This document shows, one piece after another, positions 1 through 13,411 of a stretch of 64,000 nucleotides of DNA. Source of the DNA: Penelope pileata (lineage: Eukaryota; Chordata; Aves; Galliformes; Cracidae). Within the stretch, counting starts at the first letter, position 1; each line of letters opens with the position of its first letter. The DNA lies in NCBI GenBank assembly GCA_013396635.1, contig WBMW01002295.1, positions 1-64,000 of the forward strand, given 5' to 3'. Made by a program: the position numbers and the translations under genes. The notes beneath the pieces are model-generated. The model worked only from the letters and a program-made list of their open reading frames with translations. It did not search any database and had not been told where the DNA came from.

Positions 1-16
1 GTTAGAAACTAGGACA
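1..16 (-). mobile_element. Possible tip of a minus-strand ERV LTR cut by the window edge
   Basis: The first 16 bases differ by one base from the outer 5' end (read in reverse) of the solo LTR at 61439-61966, whose last bases are gttagaaactaagaca. If real, the rest of the LTR lies outside the window to the left. Sixteen bases are too few to be sure. Confidence 0.22.
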
Positions 17-1811
17 GTTTCCTCTCCTTTGAAATAAATAAAGAACTTTTTAAATCTTTAGAGGATAAAAGCTATCTTAGTTCCACTGACTTCAGGAAAG
101 CTCTGAGTCTATACCAGTATCTGCAACTGGTAGCTTTTGTAAGCATCGGAACACACGCACACAAACACTGCATTTGTGTTTTAGAGGAACACTCTGTACT
201 GCAAAATACTGCAAACATATTATGAAACAGCAGCATTTCTGTTGACTCTGTACCCTCTGTCATCTTTGCTGCAGATTTCTGGCACAGTTGTATTGCAGCG
301 CATGTGGACAAATGCTCTGCCCTCACGCCCCCCTAAACAACATGTGGGATGAAGGAAAAGAAATTCCTCCAGCTCAACTTTTTTTGAGATGCTATGCTTC
401 AGATCTCTTTGGCATTCACATACAGGCTCCTTTACAAATGCCTGGCAATTACACTCATACCTATTTTTAGAGTTGTCTAACACACTTCGAGAAGCTGCAA
501 GGAATGCAAAAAAAAATCAACAGGACTAACATGTGTAACTCTCCTTAAAATATGACACTGTAGTTGCCATAACTTACTGCTTTATTGCTTGTAAGATGAG
601 TGGTGGCATTCATGAGATTTTTTTCCAGGTGTTAGTTCTAGTCATATTTAGCCCCTTTAACTATATTCATTTCATTTGCTTGGGAATGGGAAACCAGGAA
701 GTGATGGGACAAGAAAAACACTGTTGGACAGAAGATGGAATATTTCAGAAACATTGGCTCCATGATGCACTTGCCTGGCAAACATGTATGACCCAGGAAG
801 CGATGCCTTGTGCTGTAATGTCTCGCACAAAGTGAAGAACAAAGGGCTGCTGAAGGCATGTGATTCTACACTGCAATTTAACAAGGATTATGGCATTTCA
901 ACTGTTTCTCTTAAAGGGATGGAGACTCCCCATATTCAACACAATGTGTTATGCTATCTGTAGATATACTGTTAATTTTTAACAGGTTTCATAGATACAC
1001 TCAAAAGTGCTCATGGTCTCATTATTATAATTTTTTTTATATATACACCATTTTTTCAAAACCTACATTTCAGTATAATCAACAAAAGTGAATCAATGCT
1101 TTGAATTACCTGTTGAAGCCTCTCTCTTTTTTGACCCTATTAGAATGTGTGTTGGGATAGCCTGGATAGAGTCTTTGCCTCTAAGCAATTATGGGATGGG
1201 GAATAGCTGTCCTTTACCTGTAGAAATTCATGGAATTTTGATCATATGAGAGAAAAGGACTTAATAGAAAATGAAAGGTAGTCTATAATGCAGAGAAGGT
1301 ACTTGGAAGAGATCCTTACTTTTCATGCTATCCGGGATAATAACTGAGCTCAGCCATCATTTGCAGCTGTTCTGGGATATATCACAATGAGCAGAGATTA
1401 ACCATTATTATTCAGCATCTGCTTCAGTGTCCTCAATATCCTGTAAAATTCTGTGCTGTACCTAATTGGGCTAGAAAGAGGAACAAACCAATAAATCTGG
1501 TTTTATTATGATTATGTTACCAGTCTGGGAATAAATGAGCTTTAAATATAATGCCTGGGAATACTAGATAATCATCTTCCAATCAAAAGAGTAGGTATTA
1601 AGAAGCAGACTGGGGTATAGAAATGTTCAAATAGATTCTTTTTTTTTAATCTTATAGCATTTAGAATACCCATTTACTATTAGTCATTAGTGTCATCCAT
1701 CACTATCAGGGCTAGTGGCTGCCTGTGTAGTTGGAGCAGTGCTTATCCCCTTTTGTACATGAAAGAGCAACTGGAAATGCATTATGCCAGCACTGCAAAA
1801 ATAATGGTTTC

Positions 1812-1831
1812 ATTTATTTATTTATTTATTT
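1812..1831. repeat. (ATTT)5 microsatellite
   Basis: Five perfect ATTT units in AT-rich non-coding DNA. Probably a length-variable locus. Confidence 0.9.
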
Positions 1832-4800
1832 GATAAGCTTCCTGGTGGCAAGAATGGAGTCAGCTTTAACCTAGTATATCCTAAATTGTTTGGGATCTTA
1901 GAAATGCCCCTCACCTACACGTCTTAGTGCCCCTATGGAGACCAGCACAGAGTCAGTGCTATAGTATCCTCTTTGTAAAGAGAGGTGCTGACTGAAATGC
2001 TCTGCAGTAGGTTTAGGTCTTACTCTCAGCTGTGAGACCACATTTGTTAATGTCAGAGACATACTGCTCTGCCCTCACTTTCACCATTGCAGTTGGGGGC
2101 CTGCAGGGTATGAATTGATGAGCAGCTTTCTTCTACACCCTGAATTTTTTTTAATAATGCTGGGGTTGGTGCTTTGACTTATATTTGGTACCAGATATTT
2201 AGAGACGTATTTTGAAGCTGTACACCTAAATAACAACCATGCATGGTTAGGGAAAAGAACGAAGACTGCAGAAGGAATACCAGCTATTTGGTAGACTCTT
2301 TGTCCTCACTGGTTCAAAGGGAATCACCTGGCAGGAGACCTATGCTGCAAGGATGTGCTAGCACACAGGCAGCCGTACAACAAGGTGCCAGTGTCTAGGA
2401 CATTGATATCCACTTGCTACTAACCACATTTACAAACTAGACATTGGAGGGAAGTCACTTCCAATATTCAAATGAACAGAAGCCTGTGGACTAGCCAAAA
2501 AAAGTCCTTAGTCAATATTATACCTTGTACTTATGACAGAGGAACAACTCTCCATTTTTGTCTGGGTCACTATGCTATGTAACATACATCTTCCCAGACT
2601 GGCCAAAGATGTTTTATCTGAATAAGGTGGATGTGGGTGGCTTTTGGTCATCTTTAGACCTTGGGACAGGGTTCTGTAAGACACTGTTGCTACTTACAAA
2701 TAGCACCACAAGTGAAACAGATGCCCTGAGTGGCCATTTTACATTTATATCAGAGAAGGAACAAGGTTTTGAAACTTTTTTTTCAATTAGTATTGGCGTC
2801 TCTCTTTTTCAAAGACTGAAGGCACCATACTATAGTACAAGCCTTTCTCTGAAATACAGCCAAGAAAAGAGCTAAAGAAGAATACCTTTCTGTGCATAAT
2901 GCTATAATGGTTGCGTACAAAAACATAGGTGCATTACAGCTTACATATTTAAAAGAAGTAAATTCACCAGCTTTGCATTTCTAACAACAAAAAAAGATAT
3001 GGGAGGAATTGCAGAGCTTCCAGTATTGAGCTTTCAAGATCAGCATTTTCCAGTGGTGACATATAGTGAAATCGTTAACACTGATATGAGGAGGGAGAAG
3101 CCTGATAGTGTTCTAGGCTAAGATATATGAAAGGAGGTATATTCATCTCTAACATGGGTGGCTAAAAGCTCAGATCTGTATGTTCAGCAACTTATTGCAT
3201 GAAACATTTTGTTTTAAAAGACAGAAGTTGAGGACAATTAATTACTTAATATATTTTACAATATATGTTCAAAACTCAGAATTAAAATTAATCATTCTAT
3301 CTTAACTGTGTTTGACTGACTTGTGAGGATTTGTTTTTTCAGGGCTGCACTAACTGCCATGTGTTTTTTTGTTTTTCGCACACCTATTACAGAAATAATG
3401 ATTGATGAGTAAAAGCCCCTAATACTCACCCTTTCAGGACTGTCAGATTTTATGAGCAAATGCTAAGTATGTACTGGTTTTGTAAAACATTGAGCATATT
3501 TTTAGACATAGTAAAAAAAAAGCAGAGATTAAATAAAATATGTTAATAACCTGAAAAAGTGAGTATATCAAATGGGTTTTATATGATATATGTAAAATAT
3601 AAAAATTTGGTAGCAGATCAAGCATTAAACTTTTTCTTTTTGTCAGCTGTAGGAATAAAGAGAAAAATTACTGTTTGAACCCCCCCCAAAACCCCTCATT
3701 TGTAATATAAATGGGTTCTCTAAGAGAGAATCTTTGCAGAGAATGAGTGTTAGAGATGATCAGTCATCAAAATGGGGTCATGAAACACAAACCTTCAGAG
3801 AAGGGCTCAGTATGCTTCATTCTTGCAACAGCCTCCCAAGAAACCAGGCTGCTCCTAGTATTTATGTCTGAAATGATATCTGTTTGCAGGTTTCAGATCA
3901 GTGAGGAGGAACTATATAGTGCCTCCTCTTTTTTTTCAGCCCTATCTGGCTGCCACCGTGCCTGAAGTGTCAAGGAACAAATGCTCTGATTTCAGGCTGT
4001 GTGCTCACTTCAGTTTCTGACAATGCCTCTCAGGTTCGCAGACTTGTCAGCTCAATTGTAATGATTGTCACTAAAACTGATGCACTGAGGAATTAAAGGT
4101 GGAGATGTATGTTAAAATTGCCTTCCCTATTCATGAGAGGTGCCAAGCCCCTGAAGGAAATTTCAGAGGAATAAGAGCATCTGTAAGGGGGTATTTTTGG
4201 CAACTACAGATAATATTTTGGATGAAGCAAGCACCTTTCGTTCTGATTTTCTTATCAGAGGAGAGCAGGAAACAACCTGAACTTGAAAACTGACAGAATC
4301 TTAGCATTAAGACTGTTGCAATCAGAAATCTAATTGCTTCACAGAACAGCAGTGAGATTGCATAAAGCAGGATCACTCCATTTTTTGTTCACCATATTAT
4401 CCAAATAAATTCTACATTCCTGTGTTATTTTCAAGGTGTTTCCACCATCTACATTAATAAAGATGATGTTGCAGCAGTCAGCAAGCAAAAAACCCGTGTC
4501 TTCAGGAGGAATGGTTTCTTATGAATGGAAAATGTTCTATACATAAACATCTGTCCCAGGAGTCCAGCACCTTACCTCAGGAAGAGCTTGTAATTGATTT
4601 CGTTCAAGAAAGCCTTTGGGATCTCTATTAAATGACATTTAGTGGGTAGCTTCTATCAATCCAAGTTTCACTAAAGTATGATTTTCAACCCCTCTGTCTC
4701 TTTCACAATGTTTTGGTTATTTACAAAAAAAGGGGGGAGAGGGTGAAGGAAGAGGGTGAGAGAGGAGGAATAGAAATTAATGCCGTTTAAACAAATGTCA

Positions 4801-5159
4801 GCTCCAGCTGACTTGACCTACATCGAGGGATGATTCTTTTCAGAAGGCTATTTTTGCAATATGCAAATTTCAGAGTCTCATTTTATGAGATCACATTTGG
4901 AAGTATTTTCCTAAAATTCTGTAACCAATACCTCACCATCCATAGCTCACCTGTAATCATATCGCTCCTTAGTGGCTCCTGACTGAAAGTCCTTTTCATA
5001 TCATGCTTGTTCCACAATATAAATACTGCTGTGAACTGGCATGGTATGGGACTGACAATAAGCTCTTGATTCATTGCTGCTTTTGGAGGACAGCTTATCT
5101 GAGGTATGTTCTAAGCTCAGGACTTTGTTTTTCCTACAGTTCAGTTGTTGCCTGTCATG

Positions 5160-5480
5160 ATCTCCAAAGCTTGGCTCTGGTCCCAAGTAGTCTGTGTCTC
5201 AGCTGAAGGCTGCCCTTGTGCAGCATCCACAGCTTAAACTCCCTCTGAGATAGCACAGCACAGCCCCCAGCGCACTTTGGAGAAGAGCCTCTGTGCTGCC
5301 TGGCCAGCACTGGCCCAAGCTGGCAAGAGCATGCTGCAGCCCATTCTGCCAGCAGATAGCTGTGTTCAGCCCTGAAGCTACGAGCCAAGGCCAAGCCACA
5401 GCCAGCAGCAAGGATGGGAAGAGCAGGGCTAACAGCGCTCAGGGGGATTATGCCTACTCTCAGGCCCTGACCTCTGTGGG
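5160..5480. other. GC-richer patch in AT-rich surroundings
   Basis: About 320 bases are visibly richer in G and C (many CAGC, GCC and CCAG words) than either side. Overlapping open frames of 65-79 codons exist on both strands, as expected when stop codons are rarer by composition. CpG is sparse, so this is not a CpG island. It could be an exon of a non-coding RNA or a local isochore fluctuation. No protein family is recognised. Confidence 0.4.
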
Positions 5481-6111
5481 GACTACATAGCTATCCTTGT
5501 TGGAACAGAATTTTCGCCTAACACTGAAAAAGTTCAAGAAGTTGGTGCTGTGGTTGTTACACAGTAACAGCACTGCAATGAGTCTTCATCCACTGCCATA
5601 CCAGAAGTCTCCCATCAACAAGAGACCAAAACAACACTGATCTGTGTTGTACCAGACGCAGCAGACAGCTTCAGGTAAATCAATTAATGTTTTAAAAATA
5701 GATGCAGTACTTCACGTTCTTGCATTTAGTCCGTCCAGCTAAATTAACTCCTGTTCTTTCAAATGCTCATCACTCATACATTTACTTCATGAAGTGCATC
5801 TTCTGCTATTCTGTTCCAGGGAGGCCCAGGGCAGTGAGGGCAGTACTCAGAAAAGAAGGCAGATGTCCAAACTTCCCGTTGTCTTTTATCACTACCAAAT
5901 ATATCTAGGCTAGGATACACAAGTTACTGCAGTGCCACTGATTTCAGCTGGTCTGTATTTGGTTACCCAAGGCTGAGATATATGGGATATCAGGATAAAT
6001 GAGCAATTGTATGCATGTGATTTTTAATTGAAATGATAATGTAATCTTCTGTGCAGCAGACAACATTTAAATCAGATTTCCTTCAAATTTGCTGTTACTG
6101 GAAACATTTCC

Positions 6112-6189
6112 AAAAAAAAAAAAAAACCCACAAAAAAACCACTAAAAGAACCCAACAACAAGAAAAAGAAAGAAAAGAAAACACACAAA
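6112..6189. repeat. A15 run followed by A-rich simple sequence
   Basis: An uninterrupted run of 15 A leads into A-rich sequence with scattered C and G. It could be an old retroposon tail, but no retroposon body is recognisable upstream. Confidence 0.75.
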
Positions 6190-7883
6190 TAAGGTTTTGA
6201 ATCTTAACCCAGATGGGAAAATTCACAGACCGTTCTCTTTAATTAATCTAAACATTGCTAATTTAAACCTGTAAGCTCTCCTGAGTAATTCCGGTAACAG
6301 CACTTGAAAAATAATGCTTTTGTGAAAAGCTCAGCTAATTCAGAAAACGATCAGAATTCATGTTACTCATTTCACAATGAAAAAGAAGATTGTCTCCATT
6401 GTGGCACATGCAGGAAGTTATAGTCTACTAGCAAAAAAAGGTAAAAAATGAGGTCATTAATACTGGCTGAAACAAACAAGATTTTTATATTTAAATATGG
6501 AAAAATGGGTTTTATGAAAGCCTGAAGGGAAAGAAGAAAAAAAAGTGTACCCACAATGGGAGTGAAAACTATCCTTCATGATACTAGTAGATGACTAGTT
6601 AAGTAACGACCACTTTCACATTTTATCATTGCTATAAAGGCTTTTATAATGTTGATTAAATTGATGCCGCAATGGCCAAAATTCTCTTCCCAGCATGACA
6701 AGCAGCTGCTGGCCAACTCAGATTTTTAGTTTCTTCATCAAATTCCTCACAGCTTTCTTACAGGTTGCTCTGATTTAATCCTAGCCACTGTAAATACCTC
6801 TGGCATTAGCCCAGTAACTAAAATGTTTTTTATTTAACCTGCTGAGTTTTTTATTTCCTTTCAAACACTGTTATGTGGCTGTACTTCCGTGAGCCCCTAC
6901 GTGATTACAGTTTCTACAAGAGCAATTCCATTCGAAGGGAAATTTTTCCTGCAGTGACCAATGGAAAATTGAAAGCACATCTTTCAACAGAAGTCTTTGC
7001 TCTTTTGCCTTTACATGAGTTCAGAGTATTCAGTGCAACTGAGGTGATGATGCTTTGGATTCTCTTATCAAATGTCTCTTGTTCTTCCCAGAATATAATT
7101 CAATTTCACTGGTGCATCAGGGAGAACCACTCATGCAAGGAGCCAGCCTGTAGGCATGTATGATTAAGTGTTCTTGGCTGACTGTCAATGCTATTTGTTT
7201 GTGAAATTAAATATATAGATTTACATCTGTCTGAAGGATCATGTGAGTGGACTTAATAAATGCAACCAGCTTGTTACATGACATTTCAGTTGCACATACT
7301 CAAAATAGTAAGTAAGCTATCTAAATATTCCACAGCTAGATTCACAGTAAAAAAAGAGATAAGTGAATTGTTTCACAAGTTAGCTTGATATGAAACAAGA
7401 AGATAGAACAAGATGTATAAAAATAATTTGCGCACCATTGTAAGTATCGGTTTCCTACTACAACCATGCAAACAGCCAAGGCACATCCTGCCTTCTTGGA
7501 TGGCGCTCATTTTTGTCCCTGGTATTTTAGGGACTGATAGCATGGGTTTATTTATTGGTTTTACTTACAAGTCATCACCACCACAACCATGATCAGACCT
7601 GTTCACTCATTTTCTATTTATTTCTGTTCTTGGGCTCCTGGTGCTTGTTAGGAACCCTGGAAAGGCCTAGACAGCACGGTGGAGAAAGTATCACAGATAG
7701 GAAGAAAGTAGCTGGGGTTCTGAAGTGAAGAACAAGACGGCTAATTTCAGATATCTCTATTGCTAAGCGTGTAAATATTGCATACAGACAATATCTGTCT
7801 GACATTTCTTACATAACTTGCAAATCAAAATAAAATTCTGACCTTTACTTTTTTCTGTAGAAATCAGCAAGAGGTCGTAAAGG

Positions 7884-7921
7884 CATACGTGTGTGTGCAT
7901 GCATGTATGCATGCACGTGTG
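7884..7921. repeat. Alternating purine-pyrimidine (TG/CA) tract
   Basis: About 38 bases alternate almost perfectly between purines and pyrimidines, mixing TGTG with nested GCATGC palindromes (tgcatgcatgtatgcatgca). Such tracts can adopt Z-DNA under negative supercoiling and the palindromes can form small hairpins. No gene starts beside it. Confidence 0.75.
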
Positions 7922-8709
7922 TAGTGCTTTGTTTTTCTCACCTATTTGTGTTCACATATACTATTGAAAACGTAACACTTGGGAAAACAAAAGGGTTTGG
8001 GGTTGTTATTGCTGTACAATACTGCAGTATTCTTTCCACTTTGTATACTTCTGAATTTGATTCCCTTTTCTTTCTGTTAATAGTAGAAAAGGAGACACTG
8101 TGAGAGAGGAAAGATGAACAGGAAGAGCTCTGGTCTTCCTCCTCAGTTACATGACTGAGATTACATTTCTATCCGTTTGCATTTGAAATGTGCCGGTTTT
8201 CAAGTGCTCCTTGGAGCAAAGAAACAAACAAAAAAAGTAAGTATCTTTCCAGAGTAATTACTTGCAAATTGGACAACGGTATAAGATTTCAACATTCAAC
8301 TTAGACTCAAATCTCAGAAAGAGATTCCTCTTTTAAGTATGTTTATATTTAGATCTTGCCAAGAACTTGGGCCCGACTAAACAAATTCTGACCTTAGATT
8401 CTCAGTTGACCTTAGACTGACATTGATCTAGTGTCTTTTATTTAAAGCAAAACCAGCTGAGATCCCGGAAAGATAAATAATATATCTTTGCCTTGTTGTA
8501 TTGTGATGGTATATAGGACTAAGCACTCACAGAGTATGTTTAGATATTAAGTTTTTAAAGGATTATCTAGAACCTAGCATTTCCTGACTTGCACCTAATT
8601 AATTCCAACACAGACAGTGAAATACTTTCTCAGGCAAACTTCCCATAAATTTTTTCAGTAAATTCTGGGATAGTATTTTAGAGTTTGGATCTGTCTTTGC
8701 AAAGGCATG

Positions 8710-9196
8710 TACATTGGTTGCTCTGAAAGTAATGCCTCCTATTCATTTCCATGGAAACTACAACAGAAAGAGCACCATAACACTATTTGATAGAGCAAAT
8801 TCTCAGCTACAAAACACTATTTTTCAACATAGTCACCACCATTAGCTGTGTGCTTTCACCAGAGATGAACAAGAGCCTGCATGCCATGCTCATAAAAATC
8901 TGCTAGACTGTCTGGAACATGGCTTCTCTTTCACATTGCTGTCACCTCTGCTGAAATGCACCACCCACTGCCTCACTGTGCTCACATCTGCTGTTTGGTA
9001 CTCGTAAATGTTCAGCAAGCATCAGGCACCATTGTGTCAGAGTGCCCTTCTGTTGCCATCTGTCGCACAGCAACAAAATGGAACGGAATATTGGTGGGAA
9101 GGTTCAACCTCTACTGCCATACCACCAACGTCTGCCTCCGATGTCATTGGCCAACATAATGAAATAGGAGGCATTGCTTTCAGAGCAGCCCTCATA
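8710..9196 (-). mobile_element. Non-autonomous Galluhop-like mariner, copy A (internally deleted)
   Basis: The element is bounded by TA dinucleotides and imperfect terminal inverted repeats of about 30 bp: the left end carries ggttgctctgaaagtaatgc, and the right end is its mirror, with gcattgctttcagagcagcc. The interior matches the near full-length copy at 13412-14728 but lacks about 830 bp, including the catalytic core. A second, smaller gap removes the transposase start codon and first residues. The strand given is the transposase coding direction. It cannot encode a protein and would have moved only with transposase supplied in trans. Copy C (16922-17412) carries the same two gaps. Confidence 0.92.
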
Positions 9197-9428
9197 GATA
9201 ATTAAAGATGCAGATAAGCATCAAATATGATTTCCAAAAATGTCTACGCAGGATGTGGGGCTAATTCCCATTGGAAAACAATGGGATTTAGGCATCAAAC
9301 AGACCCAGTGTTTTGTGAATCCCATTGGGCACTTCCATGTACCGTTAGATGCCTAACTGCCGTCAGAGTTTTTACTGTTGTCCTTCCACCTGGAATTACT
9401 TTAAAATCTGGTTCTTGGGCTGAGAGAG

Positions 9429-9529
9429 AAAAAAAAAAAAAAAAGCAAGTTGTAATTTTATATTAACAGATCTTTTTTTTAAAAAAGAAAATTTAATAAA
9501 TAAATAAATTAGATGTAAAAAAAAAAAAA
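9429..9529. repeat. Poly-A and AAAT simple-sequence cluster
   Basis: An A16 run, a T/A inverted stretch, an (AAAT)n tract and an A13 run fall within about 100 bases. No retroposon body is recognised upstream. Confidence 0.85.
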
Positions 9530-10086
9530 GCTGTAAATATCTGCTATGCAATTTCTGGATGTTCACATTTTAAACTACTATCCTAAGCATAATCTCATGA
9601 GTTGTGAGGCCAGGAGGGTGTAATATATAACTAACAGAATAGATCACCTACCTTTACAAGATTGTTTAAAAGAACACATCTGATTTGTGTCAGCATTTGA
9701 AATATATTTGTAGCATGAGCTCCTTCTTTATTGCAAGCTGAGTTCAACTCTGTGAGCTATTACATTTTTCTCCTGCTGAAGTCCAGAGAACATGCAATTG
9801 CTGCTTTGAGCCATGTTTTGAACTACAAACCTCTGCCACTTGAACCAAGCATAGCTTTAAAACTTACATCACAAGACTTCTTCAGAAGCCACAGCATCCA
9901 GCCCCAAACCCTTTCCAAGCCTCTGAGTCACCTGCTGATGGGAACAGACTTTTTTTCAGATTACCTCACAAGGTGTTTGCATTTCAAGTCACATCATCAC
10001 TGAGTTCATAGTGTGTTGATCTTACCTGAGTACAGAGTATATCCCTAATAAGCACTAGTGTGCCTAAAGTGTTGGTATTCCACAGC

Positions 10087-10099
10087 TATATATATATAT
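10087..10099. repeat. (TA)n dinucleotide run
   Basis: Six to seven TA units in AT-rich non-coding DNA. Confidence 0.85.
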
Positions 10100-11460
10100 G
10101 AAACAGCTGCAAGTGTAAAGATGTGACAGATGCAGCTTGCTGTGTTCCTGTGCAATGAGATAAACAAGTCTTATCCTTTCAGGTTTTTTAATCAAACAAA
10201 TAAAACCAGAAGAGATTTCTTTTGCTCTGTAATTGTATGTGTGCCAGTGCCGTGCCTTCCCCAGTTCATTTGTTATGATTTATACTTTCAGAAAGTGCAT
10301 GGTTATACTGCATGAGAAGTGTCTCTGTTGAATTGAATTCTCTGACTGCAGTAATTCTGTATGAGCTTGGTCTTAATCTGCTGGTGATTTCTTGTTTTTA
10401 TAAAACAACTGTTTAGAGCCACTGCATTATTTATAGTAATTAATTTTGATCTCATCCTGCAAGTTCTTCACTGTGCGAGAATTGCCAGAAAACACTTTTT
10501 TGTGCATATAATAAGACAAAACGATATAACACAGACAAGTTTCTATTTAAAGATACTGCCACAGGTCAGATTCTGCTTTAGTTGTGTAAGTGCAGATAAA
10601 CCATCAAGAAGCAAGCCCAGAGGGAACAGGAAAGATTTCTAAAACTTCTGCAAGACTCCTGTAACCACTGTCATTAATATACCAAAATGACTGAAACTTC
10701 AAGGTGACTGAAAGTTTGCTGTTTTTATCTGCAGATATCTCTGGTGCAGGTGAGGGAAGGACATCCAAGGAGGAGGTGAGAAAAGCAGAGTACAAAGACT
10801 AAAAGAGCAAAGGTGGCCTGAGTGAATTGAATGGGAAACAATCAAAGCTGGGCTCTGGGAAATTATACCGTAACTGCAGTGTTAATACTCAATGCTGGCA
10901 GCAAATGGCCAGCAGCCAGTACTTGTGCAGCAGACCAGTGAAAAACAACTAAACTCGTGTGGCTGGATCATAGCTGGAAATGTGTCAGCAGTACAGTACA
11001 TATTGTACCAGGGCACCCATCACCACTTCAGATCAGAAGCTTTCTCCAAAGTAACTAAACTGGGATTAAGGTCATCAGGATTAGGGCAAGTACAGGCAAT
11101 GCCTTAGAAGAAAATGTATCCCAAGAACACAGCATATGCTGTATATGAATTTTCATATGTGGACCTCAAGAAGCAGGAGGCGCAGGAGAGCTAACAGATC
11201 AGATGGTGTGCTTCCATCTGAACACAGTGCTTCTCCTCTCCCCTCCTTCCCAGCATTAGGTACTGGGCCGTCAGCCTTGTTTTAAGCACAGCAAGCAATG
11301 ACTAGCTTTTCCCTCGCAGGAGCCCATTCCTAGCCATCCAGCCCTCTATAAAAAGAAACTTTTTTATATACTTGACAAACTAATGCTGCGTGTGATTTTG
11401 GGTGAGTGCCACTTTGTTTCTCAAATTGGCAAGAATTACTTTTGAATTCAAAATTAGAAA

Positions 11461-11483
11461 AGAAGGAAGGACGGAAGGAAGGN
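11461..11483. repeat. GGAA tetranucleotide tract ending at an undetermined base
   Basis: Imperfect GGAA/GGAC units end at an N at position 11483, which probably marks an uncertain base call in the repeat. Tandem GGAA can bind ETS-family factors, but five or so imperfect units in a desert are weak evidence for function. Confidence 0.8.
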
Positions 11484-13411
11484 TGTAAAATGCAGTTTGA
11501 AGGCAAGATTTTTACTTAAGGGAAAGCTCAACTTACAGCTCAGTACAGCAAAGATTTCTGCCTGCACCAGGTATTGGGCTGGAATTGGAAGCTGGAAGAG
11601 GCACAAACCATTCTGCTAGGTAAACTGTGCCAGCAGATTTTTGTCTTATTTATTGTGATTCACCTTAACGATCTTTGGGATGTGTGGGTGTTGGGTTGGG
11701 GTTTCTTCAATGGGCAGAAGAGGGAACAGGGCACAAAAGGTGCCCTTGGAGACCTCTGTCCAGAAATGAAGAATAAGAGGAAGAAATTGCATATTTATAG
11801 CCCTTGTAATGGAAGGGAGTGGCTGATCCTGACATGGAGGGAAGACAGGTATACCTGCAGGCCTGGCATTATGAAGATTTGCTTTTGCAGCAAGTCCTGA
11901 AAATGGGGACAGAGAAGAATGTCTCATCAGCTTGGGAGGCTGGGGAGGAGTCTCTTGTGGCTGCAGGGGCTCAGATCTGTTTGCTTAACACACTTGCTTG
12001 TCTCCCAGCAGTTCGGCTCACTGTGCACAATCCCGCACAGTCACCACTGGTCACATTAGCCAGGGACCATGTGTTGTGTACAGAAGCTCTCTCAGCACAG
12101 GCACACAACAGTGCAAGCCAGGCAGTCTTGCCATTTTTCCATACAGCTACTGTTACAGGCTCCCAAAATGCATGAGTTATTTGCTCATTATTGGCTGCCT
12201 GCTACTAAGCGTGGTGCTTTCCAAATAACAAATCCAAACACAAATCCCTCCTTGCAGAACATACAATCCAAAATAGGAAAGATCTAGTTGGAACAGTGCT
12301 AAGGGACACCAAATATAAGCAAAAGGCTCAAGGCGGTTAGCAGTGATCACCCTTTTAAAATATTTTTGCTGCTCTTGTCATGACACAGCAAGTTTTCATT
12401 CTCCCATTGCCTCCATATCTTATCACCATTCGGTTCATCTATCCCCATTTCCATCTTCTGGAAATCCGAACCACAGTTTTCCAAACAGCTCAGACGGTGT
12501 TTTTATTTCTTATCCATCTAAACACAAAAATCTTGTGCTAACAAAAGGTCTTTTCCTGCTCATGTATAATATCAGCTGGAAGAGAGCCTCAGGACTTCTG
12601 TACAAGGCACTCATCTTAACTGTTTGTGTGGCAAAGGATTATCTACAAGGACAGAAGAGGCTTCTTGTTTGGCTGAAACTTTTCACACCTATAACACCTA
12701 TCAGGAGTTGCTGCGTAGCTGCAGCATGAGCAGGTGCCATCTCACACTGGACAGTGAGTGAGCTGCCTGGCCATGGTTAATCTGTTGGGCAGTGCCCTGT
12801 GCATTCGCAGAGAGTTGCCTCTGTTTGAAAAAATGGTCCTCACTGTCTGAAATATGACCACTTTCTCAGAATTGGTGGACAAATGTGCTGAAAAATATCT
12901 CAGTAAACAGAATGACCTATTCTCCTGGGCAAGATGTTGAGAAAGTGGGTTAAACAGTATGGCTTGTCAGATGTGTTAATAGATGAGCTGTGCTCTCAGT
13001 GCTGATCCTAAGAAGAGTACACAGAGCAGATGTCACTTTTATAGCCACTAATTGAACATGACTATAGCTGATAGCACTTTCCTACCTCCTCTGCCTACCC
13101 TCAATGACTCTGTCCTGTTTGTTTATTGGAAATATTCATGCTTCCCCAAAGATTCAGCAGGGACTGCATCTCTCCGTCAACGGGGCCTTTCATGGGGAGC
13201 CATTACTCTGCATTTGCCTCTCACACTTGCCTGATCCAGCCAAAGTGAATCATCATGACCATGCAGCATCTCTCTTAGCAGAGAACGAAGTGCAAATCAT
13301 GCCCAAGTTTGCATTTTGTTATGCAACACCGCAGAGTCATCGAAGCAACATGAGAAAGGTCTACATTCAAACCAACTCAGAATATCTGACCCTATGTAAC
13401 TTTTACTACGG

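Larger units (their letters stand above)
17..8709. other. Unique AT-rich non-coding DNA, no gene recognised
   Basis: Open frames here are all around 105 codons or shorter, without recognisable similarity or supporting splice signals. The stretch holds short A/T tracts, a TTTA microsatellite, a GC-richer patch at 5160-5480, an A-rich tract near 6112 and an alternating TG/CA tract near 7884, each listed separately. It could be intergenic, or intronic to a gene whose exons lie elsewhere. Confidence 0.6.
9197..13411. other. Unique non-coding DNA between mariner copies A and B
   Basis: I see no gene. The longest open frames are 118 codons (11819-12175) and 128 codons (12343-12729). Neither has recognisable similarity, and several frames overlap each other on both strands. 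The stretch contains A-rich and (TA)n simple sequence and a GGAA tract interrupted by an undetermined base. Confidence 0.55.

Noticed and set aside
11819..12175. 118-codon open frame overlapping three others in different frames
   Set aside because: Several overlapping frames in one GC-richer patch point to low stop-codon density, not coding selection.
12343..12729. 128-codon open frame on the plus strand
   Set aside because: No recognisable similarity and no supporting signals; composition resembles the surrounding non-coding DNA.
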